Below, piece after piece: positions 57,701-64,000 of a stretch of DNA of 64,000 nucleotides. The translations under genes were made by a program, and so were the position numbers. The notes under the pieces are model-generated. The model was not told the DNA's origin, searched no databases, and worked only from the letters and a program-made list of their open reading frames with translations. Position 1 is the stretch's first letter. Each line of letters begins with the position of its first letter. The DNA is from Chondrosia reniformis (taxonomy: Eukaryota > Porifera > Demospongiae > Chondrillida > Chondrillidae), in assembly GCA_947172415.1 (NCBI GenBank), contig OX359193.1, positions 5,512,501 to 5,576,500 of the forward strand. Direction: 5' to 3'.

Positions 57701-60700
57701 GTCATGGAAGCAGCACTTGAGTGAGCTGTAAACACCTGCCTTGGTAAGCCCAGACCTTCACGCAGTTCAGATATTTTCTCCACAAGAGGCGTAGATGAAG
57801 TACTGCAGTGACTCAGCATGGAAGCAGTTTCAGAAAAGTTGAAGTCGAGACTGGAGAGGTCCCGTTGCTTGAACTGAACCACTCCCCCTTGAGGATGGAT
57901 CAACCAAGTGAAGAGATGACCCAAAGCAATGGAGTAGTAGACTATGGGTGTCTTTAGGGAGGAGGCTACCTCTTGGATGCCCTCAGCGGAGAGAAACTGT
58001 GGCCTTAGAATTCCTGTCTTCCTCATAGTGTGTAGATTTATGCTTCTAATCTGCAACAATTCAACTACTTGACGACTTCTTTCTCTCTCGGCAGTTTCCA
58101 GAGCTTCTTCAACCTTATTGAGCCTGACTAGTGTGTGAATGAGGACTTGAAGGAGGTGGGAGTACTTTGAGACGAGGGCAGATGTGTGGCAGCTCATATC
58201 ACCCTGGTGGAGCATGTTTTCAAACAATTCTACAGCTCTACGCAGTGATGCACAGGACTTTTGGTAGTCGTGGGTGTTGAAGTAGGCCAAACCCAGATTG
58301 TACAAGATGTTGGCCTTGATTTCTACACTTTCATCTTGCATATCACCCACTAATCCCCACGCCTGAGTCAGCAGTGATATGGCCTTATCATAGTAATCAA
58401 GCCTAATATTCACAATGCCCAAACCAGTAAGGGCCTGTGCCTTGCTGGATTCATCCCGGAGACTTGAAGCCAAAGCTGACTGCTGCTCCCAGTGCTCAAT
58501 AGCTTTGTCAAACTCTTCTATAGCTTCATATGCCTGAGCCAGATTTCCAAAAGCTCTCATTTGACCATGACCAGAGCGCAACTTCCTGGAGAGTAGAAGG
58601 TCTTGCTGATGAAAATGCAGAGCTTCTTTGTAATTACCGGAAGATTGGTACACATCTCCGAGGCAACTTGCCGCAATAGCCTCTGTTTCAATGTCTTCCA
58701 TATCATGAGCCAGTTCATATTGCCTCATATGGGCCTGAAGTGCCTGCTCAAAGTTGCCCAGCTTCATGTGAACACTGGCAATGTCGGCATAGCAACTCAA
58801 TGCCATTTCATCATCCTTTGTATCCTTGATCCCTTTCATGCAAGATTGAAAGTGCTGCAGAGACTGTTGGTAGTCCCCAAGTCCTCTGCAAGCTCTTCCT
58901 AGGCAGCTGTGGGCCATGATCTCATTCACCATATCCTTAATTTTGTGAGCCATGCTGAGGTACTGAGAGAGATATTGGATTGCAGTGGTATGGTCCCCCA
59001 AGGCCTCATGAGACTCTCCCAAGTTCTTGTTTGCTTGGGCTTGCTCTTGAATGTTGTCAGTTAGTGATTGTGCAACAGCCAATTGCTGCTGATGGTACTG
59101 AAGAGCCTCCTCAAAACTGCCAAGATTGCGCTGTACTATTCCCACACAGCTGAGGGCCTTGGCAATTAGGACAGGATTCTCCAGTTGCTTGGCCAAGTCC
59201 AAGTTTGCCATGTAGCATCGCAGGGCCTCTTGGTGCTGTCCCAGACAGTTGTACGCAGATCCCATGTTGGCATAGGCCTGGCACTCTCCAGTAAAGTCAG
59301 AAGTCCCTTTACGAATGGTCAGGTCTTGTTGGTAGTAGCTTAGTGCCCTATCAGGTTTGCCGTTTGCCATGTAAGTATTACCCAACCCGCTGTATGCCTG
59401 CCCCTTGAATGACAAATGTTGTTCGTTCTCTGCTCCTTTTAGCAGCTGCTCATAAAATTCTATGGCTTTGGTGAAGTCTCCACTGTTAAGCATGTCCTCG
59501 GCCATCTTATTGAGTAAGGCACATTTGTTGGATGTGTGATCAAAATCTCTGGCAATGTTGACTAGTTGCTGCTTATAAACCTCAGCCTGCTCCCTGTCCC
59601 CTATCTCAGTATAGGCATTGATGAGCTTCTCACAAGCACGTGAGACTCCTTCCTTATCTTTGGCTTCTTTAGCCATGACCAAGTCGTGAGTGAAGAATTG
59701 GATGGCTTGCTGGTGATTGCCAAGTGCCTCATGACAGATGCCAAGGTTATGACACACCTTGCTCTCCATTGATTGGTCCTTTTTCTCTGCAGCAAGCTTG
59801 CGAGCAGGTTCCAAGTGAGTGAGGGCTTTGCGGTATTCTTTGCATTTGGTGTGATAACTGCCAAGGTTGCTGTGGGCCTCACACTGCAGCTGTTTATCAT
59901 GCAGTGCTTCTGCCAGCTCCTTACTTAGGTTAAGGTGCTTTAAGGCAGCCTCCTTGTTGTCAAGACTGAGATATGCCATTCCTAGGCTGCCATTGGTGCT
60001 GGCGATAGTGGCTTGGTCATTCATCTCAGTGCAAATGGCTAGCTGGGACTCGTAATACTTGACTGCATCTCTTAGGTTTCCCATAGCCATGTAGCAACTA
60101 CCGATATCTGAGTAGAGCATTCCTTCCACGCCCCTATCCTTGAGCTTCATCACAATCTCCAGGCTCTCTTGATAATACTGCATGGCCTGCGAGATCTTTC
60201 CAGAGGTTTTATGGATATTTCCAAGCTGCCTAAGGGCTATGGCTTCAAATTCTTTATCCCCAAGTTCCCTAGTCAGTTTCAGCTGCTGTTCTCTGCACAT
60301 TTGTGCATACCACAGGTTCCCCATGTTGAGATTGGCCTGGCCCATCCCACCATAAGCTCTGGCCTTCAATGATGCATTGTTCATTTGAACAGCTACTGAC
60401 AGGAGCTGCTGGTAGAACATCATCGCTTGATCAAAACTACCTTTCATCTGGTAAACCTGACCCAAACTTGCATAGGCTTCTGCCTGCTGTTCCTTACTTT
60501 GCGACTGCTGAGCCATTTGAAGGTACTTTTGGAGCTGGTTGATCGCCTTGTCCAGCTCATTCAAAGTCTTGTAAACCATTCCACAGTTGTAAGTACACTC
60601 CATAACTGAAGTGTGGTCATTGGAGGCCTTAGCTAGCTTCAGTGCTTCCTTATAGCTCTGCAGCGCCTCCTGGTATCTTCCCATCTTACCATGAACTCTT

Positions 60701-62848
60701 GCCAACCTGTTTAAAGCTGCATACATTTCAGCTGTGTTGTTAATGTTTCTAGCCACTGTGAACTGGAGAGTATGGTGCTCCAGAGCTTCTGGTAGCTTTC
60801 CAAGGCTACACAATGCCATGCCCAAGTTATCCTGGGCTCTACATATTCCAACATTATCAGCAAGTTTGCTATTAATAGAAAGATCGCTTCTCATGTAGGC
60901 TAGAGCTTTATCAGTGTTGCCAAGACTCCAATACACCTGACCAAGAGCCTGATGGAGTGAAGCTTCAAGCTTCTCACTATCCGTGCCAATTCTTCTAGCA
61001 GACTCCAAAACCTCAACTGCCTTCTTATGTCTTGAGGCTGACATTAACTCCTGGCCCACCATTGATACAATGATGAAAGGGTTTCTGTCCAGTTTAAGGG
61101 ACTGAAACTTCTCATATTTAGGCTTAAACTTGTCTGTAGTAAAACAAGGAAAAAAGAAAGACTATTTAAACAGATGTATGTAAAGGAATATTCTCATTTT
61201 ACATCCAGTAAATAAAATACCAAATTCTTTAAACTTAAACATGTAATTAGGAAATTACACAAAGTATGTACATGTATGTACAATACGTACAATACGTACA
61301 TACATAAGTTATTAAATGCAAGGGGTTATGATTTTGTCTGACTACACCCTAATACAGTAAACATAAAAGTGCTTATGTTCATTTGTACATACGTACATAC
61401 GTATGTACAGTGTGTCACACATTAACATACAGTAATATGCACCTGGACATATAAATAGTACAGTAATTAGGAATAGCATTATGGTTAATTCTTCTAATGC
61501 TCAGTCTAGACAAGAAAGCACCAATTAATGGGAAAGTAACACAAAATCTTAGCAAAGTCCCAGAAAACCACTACCTATGTACGTATACATAGGTATGTGT
61601 AGTGATATAAATGTGCTGCGTACATACGTATGCAAAGTGTAGAAACCTATTTAAGAATTACGTATGTCTATGGTTAACAAACTACGTACATGGAGTATTT
61701 GAAGTGCTAAAACAGAGTGATTGTGTTTCAAAATACAACTTTACAATAACAATCTGCATTATCAAACACAGTTTGTGTAGTTTTGTACATACGTACAGTA
61801 CGTGTGACAATTGTGAATAGAATAACAGTATCAGCTGGCCAATTTCAATTTTGAGATGTTCCTGTAACACTATATATATATACTTATGTACGTACCTACA
61901 ATCGTACTATATCTTCTTTCACTGAAAAGTTAACTATTACAACTGTTTGTCCATATAAAAAGGAAGCTAATTACACAAATCCTAAGCAGAGGCTATGATG
62001 GGAATTATTACAATGCTTGTTAATATGTAAGCTTCTACAAACTGTATTATATATTTCTAATACATTTCTAAACTCTCCATTTCAATTTATTAAACTTATT
62101 AAACATTGGTTCTAACCTTATCAAGCCACACATTCCATTTCTATACATATATAGAACTAGTATATCAGCAAAACTAGACCAAATGTGATATCATAAAAAG
62201 TGACTGTATTGAGAATTTAAACAGTTGGAATTTGAACAGTTGGATAGCTGTGATCATGAGAACTTGTGACTATAACTAAACCACACAGGAAATGTAGGCA
62301 TGCAATTAATAAAACAGATTAGATCACATGTGTATCATTGAACATATGTAGGCCATATTTCTCTACCGGTTAAGAATAAAGCAATGTCATCAAGTCTAGG
62401 TTAACATATGTATTATACTTATATGTACTTATCTTCAACATCCTATTCATAAGCAGCTACAGTAATGCATACGTACACTGCAGTAATCACTTGTGAGACT
62501 GTAACAAATGTTCTGAACTTGTTATGAGCAATTTATGATTTCAATTGTAAATTAAAAAAGACTAATTTTAAGTCTTTAAATGCAATAAAAACAAATTTGC
62601 ATTGATTGTTATTGCATATGTACGTATGTACATACATACCAATGGATTTTAATGTGAAAGACTTTACTAAATATAACTAACGTATTAGTGCAGTGCTTAC
62701 CTCTGTAAGGAGACTTTGCCATTGTTTCCACAAGTGCATCTAATAGGGCAGATTGCTTCTGATCCGTTGCCAGGCCTCTGGAAAAGGCAACCAGACCATC
62801 ATCAAACTTCTCCATGGCAACATAAGCAGCCCCCTGCCTGTAGTAACC
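54724..62848 (-). CDS. TTC28: TTC28-type TPR and CHAT-domain protein (5' end outside window)
   Basis: Exons: 54724-54806, 55057-55279, 55382-55458, 55842-56076, 56275-61133, 62701-62848, phases consistent; at least 1875 residues, with earlier exons beyond 64000. The giant 4859-nt exon encodes about 25 tetratricopeptide repeats (pattern AxxNLGxxYxxxGxxxxAxxYYxQxL), then a CHAT (caspase-like) domain with LIIIPDKDLFLIPYSLLRG, IHFCTGMSWNE and GGVITMAAAFLAAGAQAVLV. The C-terminal exons match TTC28 (IGPVPGWKELLKSVGFHF, SLLGLPAGALKALQLL). Human TTC28 acts at the midbody/spindle midzone. The long Ser/Pro-rich tail of human TTC28 is missing: this protein stops soon after EEQMEMLAPRPVVS. Confidence 0.92.
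55565..55800 (+). repeat. Purine-rich dispersed repeat, copy in a TTC28 intron
   Basis: Contains GTCTCACTGATGAAGGGTGG, CTGTCTGGCCCAATGGAGCA and TATCCTCATCCGAAGCTC. It is nearly full length, in the intron between exons 55382-55458 and 55842-56076. Confidence 0.75.
61134..62700. other. TTC28 intron, nothing recognisable
   Basis: AT-rich, with many TACGTA/GTACATAC palindromes. No repeat family or coding exon was identified. Confidence 0.5.
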
Positions 62849-64000
62849 CTACAGAGACAACAGAAACAAAAACAGGGTTTATTAAAACAGGACATTGAAT
62901 ACAGAGCTACTAACCAAACACCTACTTAAGGAGAGCATCACGTATCATAACTGCAATACATATGCACGTACGTAGGTACGCAGACATGACAGGATTCACA
63001 GAAGATCAAGATAAAGAAAAGACAAAGACTCCCAGGATCACTGATGAAGGGTGGAATTCCCAGAAACGGCTATCTGACCCAGTGGAGAAGAAGATGAAAG
63101 AAGGGAAAAGAAGGAAGAAAAGACTCCTGTATCCTCATCCAAAAGCTCTCTTCAGGTTTATTTCCCCTATAGGCTCTTTTACAGAATAGGCATATAGCAT
63201 GTAGGAAAATGGTATCTTAGATTTTTCATGAGCTACTACGCTCTAGTACTACTATGCACCTTCCCAGGGTCTTAATTGGATTAGTTACACTTAGAACTGA
63301 GCACATTCTATAACTAAGATTATTAACTTTTGTCTCCCGCAATTTTTGACATCTAAACATCAGTGACATATTTCACTGATGTCGTTACTTTAAGTTGTAC
63401 TTATACATACACACATGTATACATATAAAAACACACATAAAACATAGTTTGTATGCATACAAACGTACATGTATAATACATACTATGTGTGCATACAATG
63501 TACGTATGTACATGTATCTCTATAATTGTAATTAGTAAAAATGAAACTGGTTGATATTATCTCCTGATATGGCTGCAATCACTATTAAATAAATGATGCA
63601 TATCTGTATATACATAACATTAGGCATGTACATATGTAAACCTCACAATTTGTGAAATTAGTGTTTAAAAGGATTTCAAAGAACACCCCTTTACGAACAC
63701 ATTACTGACCAACACAAGATAGAAAACAGCACAGATCTGAGATATAAATATACATTATTAAAGGAAGAAGCTTTGCCCCCAGATGAACATGCACAAATTA
63801 ATACCTTTAGAACTTTGGCACTTTTCTGTGAATAACGATGTATTTAATGAAACAAAATATCTCCTAAATGTTTTCTATCACAATCTAGAACAATGATTCC
63901 TAGGAACAAACACTACTTCAAAGTTTCATAGCAAATGATACTTTCTTTATTAGGCAGTTCAGTGAAATGGGATCAAAGTTGACACCTTCTTATATGAGTC
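62849..64000. other. TTC28 intron with a purine-rich dispersed repeat at 62990-63232
   Basis: The repeat is very close to the 16430-16690 copy (GATCACTGATGAAGGGTGGA and the purine run are both present), suggesting recent spread. No upstream TTC28 exon was recognised before the window ends. Confidence 0.6.

Overview
This is a eukaryotic, animal-type window, most likely from a demosponge (Amphimedon or a relative). The evidence is AT-rich DNA, short GT..AG introns, metazoan signalling genes at 1:1 similarity to human families, and a sponge-style family of intronless membrane proteins. The species assignment is inference. All gene models were built by hand: exon borders come from reading frame, splice-site dinucleotides and agreement with remembered human protein sequences. 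No alignment or search was run.

Layout. (1) 955-34387, minus strand: one 37-exon ubiquitin hydrolase gene of the USP32 type (about 1693 residues, N-terminal Met-Gly, two EF-hands, DUSP, split USP catalytic domain, C-terminal CSLM CaaX box). (2) Inside its 14-kb intron (11129-25165), also on the minus strand, lie five single-exon genes for related secretory-pathway membrane proteins. Four of them share a 50-residue core that is almost identical at the DNA level. (3) 35153-36733, plus: an intronless GH3-family acyl-adenylate-type enzyme, divergent from USP32. (4) 37692-39614, minus: a 3-exon CDK2AP1/DOC-1 homologue. (5) 39839-53653, plus: a 23-exon phospholipase C of the epsilon type with two Ras-association domains but no RasGEF domain. 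It starts 225 bp from the CDK2AP start. (6) 54724-62848, minus: the 3' part of a TTC28-type gene (TPR array plus CHAT domain) whose 5' end lies beyond the window.

Repeats are prominent. Four minisatellites in the USP32 gene each begin within a few bases of a splice junction, and their repeat units carry copies of that junction's splice signal. Other repeats are tRNA-derived SINEs, short inverted-repeat elements, an abundant purine-rich dispersed repeat, and a hammerhead-like core motif found in several introns. No CRISPR array, rRNA or clear viral fossil was seen.

How the genes may work together: USP32, phospholipase C epsilon, TTC28 and CDK2AP are conserved housekeeping or signalling genes with no obvious shared pathway. 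The nested membrane-protein cluster and the splice-anchored arrays are the lineage-specific and most unusual parts.
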